From Eudorina sp. 2006-703-Eu-15 (Eukaryota; Chlorophyta; Chlorophyceae; Chlamydomonadales; Volvocaceae): a DNA stretch of 64,000 bases. This document shows positions 48,701 to 59,881 of the stretch, one piece after another (within the stretch, counting starts at the first letter, position 1; every line of letters begins with the position of its first letter). The stretch is taken from contig BDSI01000206.1 of NCBI GenBank assembly GCA_003117195.1, forward strand, positions 1-64,000, given 5' to 3'. The notes under the pieces were generated by a model. It made no database searches and was not told where the DNA came from. It saw only the letters and a program-made list of their open reading frames with translations. Made by a program: the position numbers and the translations under genes.

Positions 48701-49730
48701 GAGCTGCCCCATGCCCTGCCATCCATTCCGCTGCCTGTTGCCGGGCAGTTGGTAGGCGGATCGCAGGGCTTGGTCTCGATCTGACTGGGGTCAGATCTTG
48801 CCCACGTCGGAGCACATCGGCTCAGACAATCCTTGCTGAAGCCGTTCGTACAATGTAAAGCAAAAGAAGACCAGGAACGAGGCCGACTTGATTATTGCAC
48901 GCATGCACTCTTCAAGCCCACCACGAGGAGCGCTCAGCACCTGCTCCTCTCGAAAACGTCCACCCCATGCCCAGTCAGAAGGGACTGACCTCGACGGGCG
49001 GCACAACAACCGCCGCTTTTCCGCGGGCAAATAGTGGTGCGAGTACAAGTGTACAGCGCAGGGAGGCCTACAGTGCGGATTGAATCAGCAGGTGCCACCG
49101 TGGCGAGCCGCTCAGGGGGCACCGACGGGCAGACGCGGCGGCAGAATCGGCTGCGACCCAAGAACCCCGACGTCAGCTCGCAGCTCGCTTCCTCCCTACC
49201 CGATAAACCCACGCGAGTGCAAGAGCTAGGCGCGGTGCATGATGGCATCGAACCGGTGAGGAAGGGAGGAACTCTCTGCCAGAGTGAAGGTTAATGAAAA
49301 TCCAGTGACTGGATTCCAGTCGGGTCAGGGCGCGGGGTCAGATGAGGGACAACAGGCGATCAGGGCCAGTGCTCCTGCGCTTCCGATAACACACCTGCCC
49401 ATAACATGCCACATGCCTCCACACACCTGTCGGCGGTCGCCTCGCTGTCGTTCAGTGAGTACATGGCGCCGGCTACGGCACTCGCTTCAATCCCCTAGTG
49501 CAGCGCGCGCGAGACCGCCCAGCGCTGGACTACCACCCCGCAGCTGGCAGGAAGGTAGGGTGCCTGCTTGCCCGGGGGCCCTGCCGCGTGTCGCCCTCCC
49601 GCTGGCCTGCCGGCCCGCCGTCACAGTCGGCCTCACTCGAGAACGGTCGAGAGCTGTCCGGCCGTCCGTTGCCCTTCCTCGCCGTGCCTTTTCTCGCCGT
49701 GCCTTTCCGCGCCTCGCCCTTACCAACGGC
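45720..49730. other. intergenic region between convergent TPR and POT1-like genes
   Basis: About 4 kb without a supported exon on either strand; the open frames here show no domain and no consistent codon bias. It must hold the 3' ends of both flanking genes. GC content is lower than in the gene bodies, particularly 46500-49300. Confidence 0.45.
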
Positions 49731-52700
49731 TTACAGGCAGCCCTCGATGACGTCGTCCGCCGTCAACGCATCCGGCCCGGCAGCGTGCGCGGCCAGGTGC
49801 GGCGGCAGCCTCAGCACGGTGTGCTCCAGGGTGTAGACTGCGGACTGCCAGGGGTTGTGGCGGTCGCCGTACATGGGCCGCAGCACCGCCTCCATCCAGG
49901 CGCCCCCGGGGACCCGCTGGTTGGACAGCCACCGGAGCTGCAGCGACCCCGAGCGGCAGAGAAAGCAGGCAGGAGCAGGCGGTCAGGGATGAAGTGGGTG
50001 AATCGGATGGGCTGTGTGGAGCCCTCCGACCCTCGTGACGCAAGATGACAAGGACCAAAGGAAGAGGCCAAGAGGAACCGGCAGGGGAAACGTGGGGGAG
50101 GCAGGTGCAGACGGCGGCAGGCAGGCAGGCAGGCAGGCAGGATGAGCTGCTGCGTCCTGCAGTCCGGCCAGCCCCCACCGTCTCAGGAGCGCTGACGATG
50201 CCCCCGATGCCGAGGCCTGCGTCCGGTTGGCACACCGACCCATGGGATAAGGTCCAGGCCCTTACGCCGGGAGGCGCGTGCGCTGCACCACGCACCACGC
50301 CGCAGCTGCACCTGCAGTTGCGATGCAGCGTCAGCGACCTGCGCACCAAGCTGCCCTGCGCGGCTGCGGGGATCACCTGCCTCCCCAGGCTCCAGAACCA
50401 CCGGGCCCCTGCATCCAGGCCCCTTCCTTACCGCGGCGACGAGCCGCTCGCGAACATCCACCTCTGCACCGCCAGCGCTGCTGCCAGCATCGCAGGCACC
50501 GCCAGCGCTGCTGACTGCATCGCCGCCTCCGCTACCACCTCCGCTCTGCCGCCTCTCCCAGCGCGTGTTCGCCGCCTCGGGCGGGCAAGTCGCAGGTGCG
50601 GCGACGGCGGCAGCCTGCGGAGGTTGTGCAGTGGGCGGGACCGGCGTCGCCGCCACCGAAGCTGCGGCTGTAGCAGCAGCTGCTGCAGATGGCGTCGCCG
50701 CAGCAGCGGCGGTGCGGGTCGCGGCCCGACTGCGATAACGAGTGGTGACAGGCGGCGTGTGCACGCCCGGCGCGAACGACACTGACTTGGTCCGACCGCG
50801 CGTCACGACGCGGGTCGACGGCGTCGCTGCTGCCACAGGACCGGCAGCCGGCGCCTGCTGCGCCTCGATATCCACCTCCGTCTGCTGCCGCGCATTTCCG
50901 GGCCGATGCTGCTGCTGCGGGTGTTGTTGCTGTTGCTGCGAGCTGTGCTGCGGGTGCAGGTGCTGCTGCTGTGAGGCCTGAGCCTCCAGGTTTCCTACCG
51001 CCGCGGCGGCAACGCGGCCGTTCCTGCCGGCGCCGGGCGACGCCAGGTCCCAGAGCAGCAGATTCGCAGCGCCGCCCACAACCACCGCCCGGAGGGAGGC
51101 TGTAGCAGCAAAGGGGTGAAAAGGGTGAAAAGCACGCCCGGGTCGGACGCCCTCAGTGGCGCACATCCACACACATACACGTGTCACGGTCGGGCTCATC
51201 GTAGCGTTGCCCGTCTTGTTGCATCGCTTACTTTTATGGGTCAGTAGGTGGCGGTTATTGTCAGTGTTCTCTGGTTTGGGTGCACTGGTTTGGGTCGGGT
51301 GAGTGCTTATTCATGGAACACTGCAGGCATGCGGATTACAGAGCGCTTGCCCTGCGCGCGCTCTTCCGGTCGGGTGGTTGGGGCATGCGACGGTGGGAGA
51401 GGCAATGCGGCTGTACGTGACACGGAGAAACGATGGCGGCGAAGACGGGCCGGTGCGGGTGTCATTGGGGGAGGTGTCGGTGACCTGAGCCCTGGCTAGC
51501 CGCGGACGAGCTATCGATCAACGGATTGGGTGTTACTGCGGACCCCGCGGAGCTTCGTTTGGCGCTTGTGGGAGGACTACATGCGGGTGCCATCGCGGCC
51601 GGTCAGGCAGCCGGCCTTGTGGGAGGACTACATGCGGGTGCCATGGCGGCCGGTCAGGCAGCCGGCCTTGTGGGAGGACTACATGCAGGTGCCATGGCGG
51701 CCGGTCAGGCAGCCGGGCTTGGAGCCCCAAAGGGGCGACGGAGGAGGGGGCAAGTCGGGGAATGGGTAGGAAGGCGTGCGAGGGACGACACGGGGGGCCC
51801 TCCCCCGCTCCGTCACCCCCTCCCTCTTAGCTCCGGCATGTCAGCCCCCGCCTGCCCAACCTGTGGCGTCCTGCAGCTGCAGCGACAGGGCGTACGAGCG
51901 GCCGTCGCCAGTCCGGTCCAGCGGGGTGCCCACCTGGCAGGCGAGGATGATGGATCGGTGGATGAGTGCGTGGGTGGGTGGGTGGTGGATGAAAAGGTGG
52001 GCGAATGGATGGATGGCTGGATGGGTGCGCGGGCGGATGGGCAGAGCGGGAGGAGACGAGGCCGGGTAAGGGATAGAAAGCCAGAGAGCGGGGCAGGCAG
52101 ACCTCCCGGCTGGGCTGGAGCGCATTCGTTAGGTTAACCTAGGAGTGCAGCTGTAGCACCAAGGCCAACGTTACCTCCTAAGCAGCAGCACGTGAGAGAG
52201 CGGCCGGAGCTCACCGCCCCCGGTGGGCACTCCTCTCGCACAGGCCCGTCACCCGTCACCCAAGTCTGCACGCATTGCGCTCGGACAGCCCACGCCCGCG
52301 GATGCGGATCCGCCACCCACCACCTCCTCCTCCGCCTTCAGCGCCGCCGCGGGGAACATCGCCCTCCGCAGCGCGCGCCGAACCTCCGGCCGCGCGCGGC
52401 CGCCGCCGTTGAAGCTGTCCGCGTCGCCCGCGATGCCGCCGCCGCCGCCGCTGCCTGTCCCGGCCGGCGCAGCGAGCGCGGGCAGCGCAGGCGGCAGCTG
52501 CGGGTTCCTGACCCCCATCACCCGGACCAGGACGCGGGCGGGGGTGCAGTCGCAGGTGTCCTGCTGCATCAGAACCTGCGGTGGGTGGGTGGGCGGGTGG
52601 AGTGGGCGATGTGGGCGCATGCGCGTGCTCAACGAGGGTCCAACCCGCCCGACCCGAACCTGCTTGACCTAACCCATTGCGACAAACAGGCGGCCGCAAC

Positions 52701-55700
52701 CTGTGCGGCAACAGCATTCCCAGAGTCCAGGGGGCGACCGCCCTTCCGTGACCTCCCCTCCCGTCCCTTGCAGAAGGTTCATACTCGCCTACCAACATCC
52801 GATGTAGTGTCCCGTCCCCGCCCCTCCCCTGACCGCACCTGACGGAGAGTGCGCAACGGCAGCTCCTGCCAGGGGCGCACCGCACCTGAGGGTGCGGCGG
52901 GTTGGGGAGGAGGATGCGGCGGGGGGAGGTGGATGGTCGGGCGCGCAGGTCCAATAGGCGGGAATGTCGAGGGGGGTGGGCGCCCGCCGCAGCAGCAGTC
53001 CACAGCGACAGGCACGCGGGGGCCGACGAGCTGGTGGTTTTGATGCGCGCGGAGTTGCGAACCACCAGGCAGGAGCGGCTGCCAGGGTGGACGTGGCGCT
53101 GGAGGCTGTTAAGCTCTGCTGCTGCTCAGACAACAACCGACCCCCCGCTCGTCCGGTCCGCCCCACAGGCCGCCGGGTCAGTCAGCCCTGCCGCGCCCCG
53201 CCCCTCCCGCCCTCCCGGATGCGCAGCTGCCCGCCTAGAGGCCCCACCACTCACGTGCCAGCCACGCCTGGGGGTCCGTGGGGGCGATCTGCCAGGGGCC
53301 CGCGCCCCCGCCCCGCAGCCGCTCCTCACAGGCCCGCGCAGCCTCCTCCTCCTCCTGCTGCTTCTCCTTCCTCGCCGCCTCCGCGGCATGCTGCGGCCGC
53401 GGCACCAGGCGGCTCACGCCCCTCGTGAAGGCCAGCTGCAGCTGCCCCTGCAGCGGGTCGGGTCGGGTCGGGGAGCGCCGCCGCAGCGTCCCGGGCCGTC
53501 AGAGGAGAGCGGTCGGAGGGCGTATCCGGCCTGTGGAAACGTGTACAAACTCGCCGACGGCGCCAACGGACTGCCCGAGCAACGATGCGGCGGAGACATC
53601 GTCCGAGGACGGACGAACGGATAGACAGGCACACGCGCCAAATGGGGGGCCGTTTCGGGGCAATGGAGAAGCGACCAACGGCGGTGGACGGGCTGAAGCG
53701 TCGAGGCCCAGCAGTGGGGCGCATGCCCTCGCGGCTCAGGGCAGGCGGGGTCAACGGTGGCCAACTTACCCTAACGAAGATGGGCAGCACCCGTCGGAGC
53801 TCAATCCAGTCACCCGGCCGAGGGAGCGGCTGCGGGTAGGCGCCCGGGGCCCCCGTCGCCTGGCGCGATGGCCCTGCTGCCGGCGGCGGCGACGGCCCTG
53901 CTGGCGGCGGCGGCGGCGGCACTGGCGGCGGCGCCAGTGTGAACAGCGGCCCCGGCAGCACCAGCGGTACGCTGCTGCCCGTCTGAGGAGCAGATGGGCG
54001 CATGGGTGCAGGGCAGGGGCAAGGGTAGGAGGGCGGCGGGGACCCGGCCGGTAGGGGCAGCGTGGCGGGCTGGGGCGTGGGGCGTGGGGCCCCGCGACAT
54101 CGGGACGCCTTCTCCCTCCCTCTCTCCCTCTGGCAGTCAGCGCACTTGTATGAGTATGTCTACCGACTTTCTGTATCCCTCCCTCCCGCACTCACTGCCG
54201 GCATTTCCTCACGGGCCATCACAGCGGACAGCACCTCCCAGCGGCTACCTCCGCCGCCGCTGCTGCTGCTGCTGCTGCCGCCGTTGGCAGTCGGGCCCGC
54301 CGCCGCGACCGCCGTCTTCCTGTTGCCGCCAAATTGCACGATGGACGACAGTGGCATGTGCAGCCGACACGAATGCGGCGGCGCGAGCAGGCGGCGCCCT
54401 CGGGCGGGCATCCGCTCGCCGCTGACGTCGCCGCCGTCAGCACCACCACGCGGAGCCGCCGACGGCGCCGACGCCGACGCCGCAGCAGCAGCCGCTGCTG
54501 CTGCACGGCCCGTCTCGCTGACACGCTGCAGCTTGGGCGCCTGGAGGGCGTCAGTTCCAGACGTGTCGTCGCGTTCGGGCTCCTCCGGCTGTGACCGCTT
54601 GCGCTGCTGGTCTTGGTCTTGCCACTGTTGCTGTCGCTGCTGCTGTTGCGCCGACAACGGCTGCGCCGTTGCTGACGCGTGTTGCTGCTGCTGTTGCTGT
54701 GCCAACGACGGCGGCGGCGGCGGTCTCCGTGGCTCGGCGGGGGCTGACCTGTACCCGGGCGGCACCGGGTGCGCGTCCGAGCCGTCCCACACGTGGAGCA
54801 CGTAGTCGTGCGGGTAACGGCAGAAGTCCACGGCCAGGACCTACGGGGCCGGCCGATCGGTCTGTCCGTCCGTCAGGTCATTCAGGGCCGGCCACACAAG
54901 GCACTTGTCGAAGTGCAGTGCGGTGAAGGTGCAACGCATCCGCCTGTCCAGCCCATGTAAGGCCTAGGGAGGTCTGGGATACAGCGCGACACGGGGCGAG
55001 GTCCCCAGCCCGCCTCTCGTTAGCAAATCCACGCCACCCACGGGATCATCCTCGGTTCAACCAACCACTAGGCACCCGGCCCTTTCCCAAACTGCCCGTG
55101 GCCCCAAAACCAGCGGCGTCCGTGCCGGGGTGTTGCGCGGTGGCTGGCCTGCCAAACAGGACATCTTCGTCGGGTGGAGTGACCCAGTGAGGTTGATGGC
55201 GCGGAGACCAACGGAGACGCTGCCGGCTGAGTTCATGGCGTAGCTGGTTGTCCATGGCGTAGTCCGGATGACACGAGCGGACCTCCCGAGGCGGTCCACG
55301 GCCCATGCTCTTCCCACAGTCCGCCCGCAAGCCCCCTCACTTGCAAGGACGTCACCGCCGGGCTGTACAGGAGAGCTGCTGCCGCACCACACCACACCAA
55401 ACCGCATCGCGCCGCAACCCCTTCCTCCCCGCGCTCACCCTGCAGAGGAGGTCGGCCGGTCGCATGTCGTCTTTTCCCCTCCTCCCCTTTCTCCTCAGCA
55501 GCGAGCCGTCCGGGGCCAGCGGTGGGACCAGCTCCCGGATCCAACAACGGCCCTGGCTCCCACTCCGCCTCTTGCCCACGGCCGCCTGCGAGCCTGAGTG
55601 CGAGCAGTAGTCAGGGCAAAGCCTCCCGGGGACATGGGACCATGACGATCGGGCTCCGCGCAGCTAGGGCCTCATACCCAGGAGGCAGGGGAGGGTAAGG

Positions 55701-58191
55701 GGCGGTGCAGCCATCGGTCGGTCGGTTGCGTGCCGACCCGCCAACCTCGGTGTCCGCGTCTTTTAAGTCCCCTCCTGACATCTCTGGGCAGTTGAGACTG
55801 TGAACCCTCCTGACCCAGAGTCCCAAGTCGCGTCGTCCTCGGGGGGCACCGCACCCAGAAGCACCCAGCTGCACACACGCCGGCGCCAACACCCGTTTGG
55901 AGATCCGAACCCCTGGCCGCACCTGCTCTGGGCACCCCGCCCGTCGCTGCCGCCACGGGATCCGCGGCCGCCGTTGCTGACTGTGCCCGCGGCTGCGGCA
56001 GGGCCGCCGGCCCTACTGCCGCTGGCCCTGCTGCCGCCGGCCCTACTGCCGCTGGCCCTGCTGCTGCTGGCCCTGCTGCCGCTGGCCCTATTGCCGCCGG
56101 CCCTACTGGCGGGGGCCCTACTGTCACCGCAGGCGCCAGTAGGGTTGGCATCGCCGCTGCTGGCAGGGACGCGGCAAGCGCTGCCGCCGCGGGTGCTGCT
56201 GCTGCCGGCAGCGCCACAGGCACGGCAGGCAAAGGCAGCGGCGCCACCACCCCGCCCGCGTGGGCCTGCATCTCCTGCCGCAGCTGCTGCAAAACCCATC
56301 GGCGGACCTCCCGGAGGCGCTCAAAGTTGACCTGCGGCCAACGAGAGCAGGTAGACAGCTTGCGCCAGTGCCGGCACCCGCTGAAACACCTCCATTACCA
56401 TGTCTACGGCAACTGGCAACCCACAGGATCTCCAGGGACCTCACCCGCCACTACCACAACAGCGAGTCATGCAGCTCTGCCCCTCTTTGACTCTGCCTAC
56501 TGGGCCGGGGTTCGGCGTTGGGCCTCCGGGCCCATCCCAACACGCCCTCTCGTGCGCCCTCACACACCCAGCGTGGTTATCACCCCCAAAAACAACAGCG
56601 CACTTGTCGCCAGGGTGGTTGTGTCTGTGCTTCTTCACTTCACTTCACTATACTTCACCGCGCCATGCCGCAGCCATGCTGCACCCCTGGCCGCCCCATT
56701 CCGCAATCACCTGCGCCCGGATGTGGTCCTCAGGGTGCGACGTGATGATGGGAACCAGCTCGCCCGCCTGCCCGCCATCCTCATCCTCCTCGTCCGGCGG
56801 TGAGGGCCCCGAGACGGGCCCTCGAACCGGCGCCGGTAACGGCACATCGTATATGTAATACGTGTCGCCGTCTTGTGGGGTCTTGAAGGCCCGGAGCTTG
56901 ACTCGCAGCTGGCGTTCCCCCTTGTAATTTACCAGCTAGGATCCCAGTGGGGGGCCCACGAGACAAGAGGGAGGGCAGCGCATGGGAGGGCGGAGGCGGG
57001 CGATGGACCTGGGTGACAGGACCCGGCACGGAGACCTGCCCCAGCCGACCGGATCACATGTTGTGTGCGCTTTGGAGGAACTACCGGATGCAGAGATCTG
57101 CGCACGCGTGTCTTCGGGAGGATTGAGCCAAGGTCAGGCGACCGTGTGGACAAAAGGCTGTGTGTGTTTAGTGTGAACGGCTGTGTGTGTTGCTTAGGCA
57201 GGCAGAACAGGAGCGCGTGATATGCAGGGGCCGACTAGCGCCCAAACGTGTGTGTGTTTAATGAGAAGCCCGCCCGACCAAAATTGTGTGCGTGTTTAGA
57301 AATGCAACCTGTGTGTGTGTTGTGTTTGTTCGAATGGGAGTGGATGTGTGGTCGGGAAAAGGGGCGGAGGTCGGACGAAAGGGGCGAAGCTCCTAAATTG
57401 GGTCGTTGGGGTCTCGGTGAACTCAGTAGGCCGTCGGCGCAACAACCGACTGCCACCACCACCACCACCATCATCAGGATTTCATCACCGTCATTCGTTT
57501 CGGGTTTCTTTCTTTTTTTCAATTTAACCACCACCACCACCACCACCACCACCACCACCACCACCACAATCATCATCATCACCAACATCAACAGCACCAC
57601 CATCACCGTCATTACCACCACCATCATCATCACAAGCATTGACTGCACTTCTTAGAGTCGTTCGCTGCTCACAAGCCGTGGGCCAGGAACCATACGCCTT
57701 CAAGCTCCTCAAGTTGTCGTACCTGTGCCTGGTGCAGGTAGATGATCAGCGGTGGGCCCCCTGGGGTGAGCTGCGGCAGCAGGTACGGCGGCCCAAATAA
57801 GGCGCAGGTGACGTAATACCGTTCCGGAACACGCTCCTTGGCCGGATCACGCAGGTGCCGCATGTCGTCCTCTGTCAGGGTGGAGTCGCTGAGGTGAAGC
57901 AGCACGTAATGATCTGGGTTTAACGGGGGGAAGGTGGGCGCAGTGAATGAGAGAAAAAGAACGAAGAGAGAGGGGGAGAAAGAGGGAGGGAGAGCAGGGG
58001 CGGCGGATGCGCATGCTCCGGACAAAAAAACTCGCATTTCAGCTGTGCAATTTGTGCCGCGGCGCACCGTTTCCAGAAGATTGCCGCAGCAGGGAAAACC
58101 AGGTCACCCAACCGCAGACCGATATGGAAATGCCCGGAATGCCCCAGGCGACCTCGGAAAGGGTCTTAAGCGGTCGACCTGTGGGAATCAT
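49731..58191 (-). CDS. POT1: POT1-like telomeric single-stranded DNA-binding protein
   Basis: Thirteen minus-strand exons: 58191-58068, 57913-57723, 56920-56711, 56331-55923, 55593-55439, 54840-54196, 53982-53770, 53447-53255, 52885-52839, 52575-52321, 51933-51861, 51099-50432, 49937-49731. All phases agree (1129 residues). The first OB-fold reads ISISVCGWVTWF, joining SSGN|DHYVLLHLSDSTL, then LIIYLHQ; LREVRRWVLQQL follows. The second OB-fold opens at MRPADLLCR|VLAVDFC and YVLHVWDGSDAHPVPPGY, the WDGTD motif of POT1, then PGDWIELRRVLP. Next come LPLRTLRQ|VLMQQDT, the third OB-fold YALSLQLQDAT|ASLRAVVVG, and the C-terminal RPMYGDRHNPWQSAVYTLEH, like plant POT1 ends. POT1 binds the 3' G-overhang, protecting chromosome ends and controlling telomerase. 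Usual length is 450-650; the excess is Gln/Ala/Gly/Pro-rich inserts. The assignment rests on remembered motifs. Confidence 0.7.
51565..51720 (+). repeat. 51-bp minisatellite, three copies, in a POT1 intron
   Basis: Units starting CTTGTGGGAGGACTACATGC begin at 51565, 51616 and 51667 and differ at only a few bases. The + strand stays open through all three (17-residue repeats with GGLHAGAMAAGQAAGL), but the array lies in intron 11 of the minus-strand gene. Confidence 0.93.
55985..56115 (-). repeat. 15-bp repeats coding for GPAAx pentapeptides in POT1 exon 4
   Basis: About eight in-frame units translate as GPAAA, GPAAV or GPAAI in the linker between the first and second OB-folds. Confidence 0.9.
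57251..57310 (+). repeat. dispersed repeat motifs GTGTTTAATGAGAAGCCCGC and TTTAGAAATGCAACC
   Basis: Both motifs lie side by side in POT1 intron 2. The first recurs at 34913-34934; the second at 2923-2950, in altered form at 5718-5738 and inverted at 4553-4578. Confidence 0.75.
57527..57568 (+). repeat. (CCA)n microsatellite
   Basis: About 13 CCA units in POT1 intron 2, followed by CAT/CAC/ATC-rich repeats to about 57640. Confidence 0.95.
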
Positions 58192-58604
58192 TTATCCGCT
58201 CTGATGGTGAAATTGTCTTTCGTGCTTTAGAGCTGTCCTTGGATGGTTCAAAAAAGGAACCGAAGAGAAAGCCGTGCGAGAGCCCGCTCAGCTTCGCAGT
58301 GCGATATCACATTCCTATACTATCCCCCAGCCAGGGATCCTGAGCTCCGCCTCCGGCCTCGCCATCTATCAAAACATCAACAGCAACGTGTCGTCTGCTG
58401 TCCGTTGTCTGAAATATGCTAATTGATCTCGCAAATAATTAATCAGTTGACGTGGCACAAAAGAAAGCACGGGAATCTTGACAGCGAGCGACCGTTTGAC
58501 AGACGGAAGCCGTACTATTACCGTAGATAACGAATTTTGTTTTTTCCTCCAAATGAATTAGTCAAGGAGAGTAAAACAAGTTGTGTTAGAGGATTGTGAA
58601 GAGA
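58192..58604. promoter_or_regulatory. divergent promoter region between POT1-like and phospholipase A2 genes
   Basis: Only 413 bases separate the two start codons, which face away from each other. The segment is AT-rich compared with its flanks, with stretches such as CAAATAATTAATCAG near 58434. No TATA box can be assigned with confidence. Confidence 0.55.
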
Positions 58605-59881
58605 ATGTGGACTCTTCGCGCTGTTGGCTTTCTTCTGTTAGCGTTAGGCGCGACGTCTACGGCCGCGGTCGATGAGCCAGGGCGGGAAGAAACACCATGC
58701 GCAAAGAGCTGTCATACTATCAATTGTGGTGGGTTGGCTGCAGTGTCACATCTGCCCGTGCACGGGTCGCCCGCTGTCCCTGACTGCCATTGACGCCGGT
58801 CATCAATTCTGGAACGCGCACCGCGCAGACAACATGGGGATACGGTATGGTCGCTTCTGCGGAGTAGGTCATGGAGGATGCCCAGGCGTAAAGCCGTGCG
58901 ATCCGGTCGACAAGTGCTGTCAGAAACATGACGCGTGCGTCGAGAAGCACAGGTGAGAACACAGCGTAGCCACCAGTGGCTGGCCCGATACTTGCTTGCA
59001 CGACGGTTTGCAATAATTGAGCATTACCAGCGCCTGGGACAAGGCCTTTTGCGTGCGGTATAGTTCAGCATAACCTGGCCCTACCCCTACCCGTGCGGTC
59101 ACCAGCGTCTTTGCCGCCAAGTGCCACACGAACTTCCTCAAGTGTCTCGACAAGTACGTGGAAAAGGATCACGAAGGTAAGAAAGGCTTGCCAGTACACC
59201 GTCATAACGACAAGCGTAATTGTCTCGTGTTCCTTTGCATCAGCACGCAGTAACACACGATTCCCGGGCAAACCCGCGCCAGTCGCGTTGACCAGCCCCA
59301 ATGCCCATCACCGTCGCCTGAACAATCCCCTATTTTCCCTCGCCTTCCATGCCAAACGGTTGCGCTTCCCACCATCCCATGGCATGCCGGCTGGGGGCCA
59401 CGGACGCAACCATGGCGTGCCTGCAGGCTTTGCGCCAGACAAGGTGCGTGGTGTGTGCTCACCGTGCTCCCTGAACGGTGGTCATGTGGCCTTGTGACTG
59501 TGCTCGGCTGGCCACCTGTCGAGTGCCTCGGCTCGCCCGCAAAACCCTAGACCCACATGCTCCCACCCTAAAGCTGTCAACCAGTTCCACATGTTCCTTC
59601 TGTCAATGACGTCTATGTTGTCCACGCGAAAGGAAATTACTGGTCGATCCTTGGCGGTCGGGCCGCGCCTCGTCGCCGCTCAGAGCCGGACCCTAGTTCT
59701 TCCCGCGGGATCCCGCCGCTGACGATCGCCCCCTTCCCCGCCCCCTTTCCCCCCGGTCGTGCACCGCTGTACGGCATTCTTCGTCGTAAAGTGTCCGTAC
59801 CGCGTGGTCATCCCGACCATGAAAACGGGCATCGAGATGGCCATGATGTTCACATCCGGATTCCAGGGAGGCGAGCTGTAA
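58605..59881 (+). CDS. secretory phospholipase A2, plant type; last exons uncertain
   Basis: Exons 58605-58728, 58829-58952 and 59106-59176 join in phase. The protein begins with a signal peptide (LRAVGFLLLALGATSTAA), then a cysteine-rich part CAKSCHTIN and, across the first junction, IRYGRFCGVGHGGCPGVKPC, the Ca-binding loop of secretory PLA2. DKCCQKHDACV holds the catalytic His-Asp pair. AAKCHTNFLKCLDKY supplies further conserved cysteines. Such enzymes release fatty acids from the sn-2 position of phospholipids in the secretory path or outside the cell. The 3' part is not settled: 59786-59881 reads CPYRVVIPTMKTGIEMAMM to a TAA and looks like a C-terminal exon, but I could not find a canonical acceptor in the right phase, so an exon may be missing between. 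Confidence 0.72.

Noticed and set aside
50995..51180. AVVVGGAANLLLWDL read as a WD40 repeat
   Set aside because: No further WD repeats occur around it. The exon joins in phase to LQLQDAT and continues an OB-fold pattern, so POT1 fits better.
57248..57648. ORFs with FFLFFNLTTTTTT and IIVVVVVV composition
   Set aside because: They are translations of the CCA/CAT microsatellite in a POT1 intron.
58729..58828. Continuous reading of the phospholipase exon through HICPCTGRPLSLTAIDAGHQ
   Set aside because: This is a 100-base intron: splicing GT at 58729 to CAG at 58828 keeps the phase and brings the cysteine-rich start directly to the Ca-binding loop.
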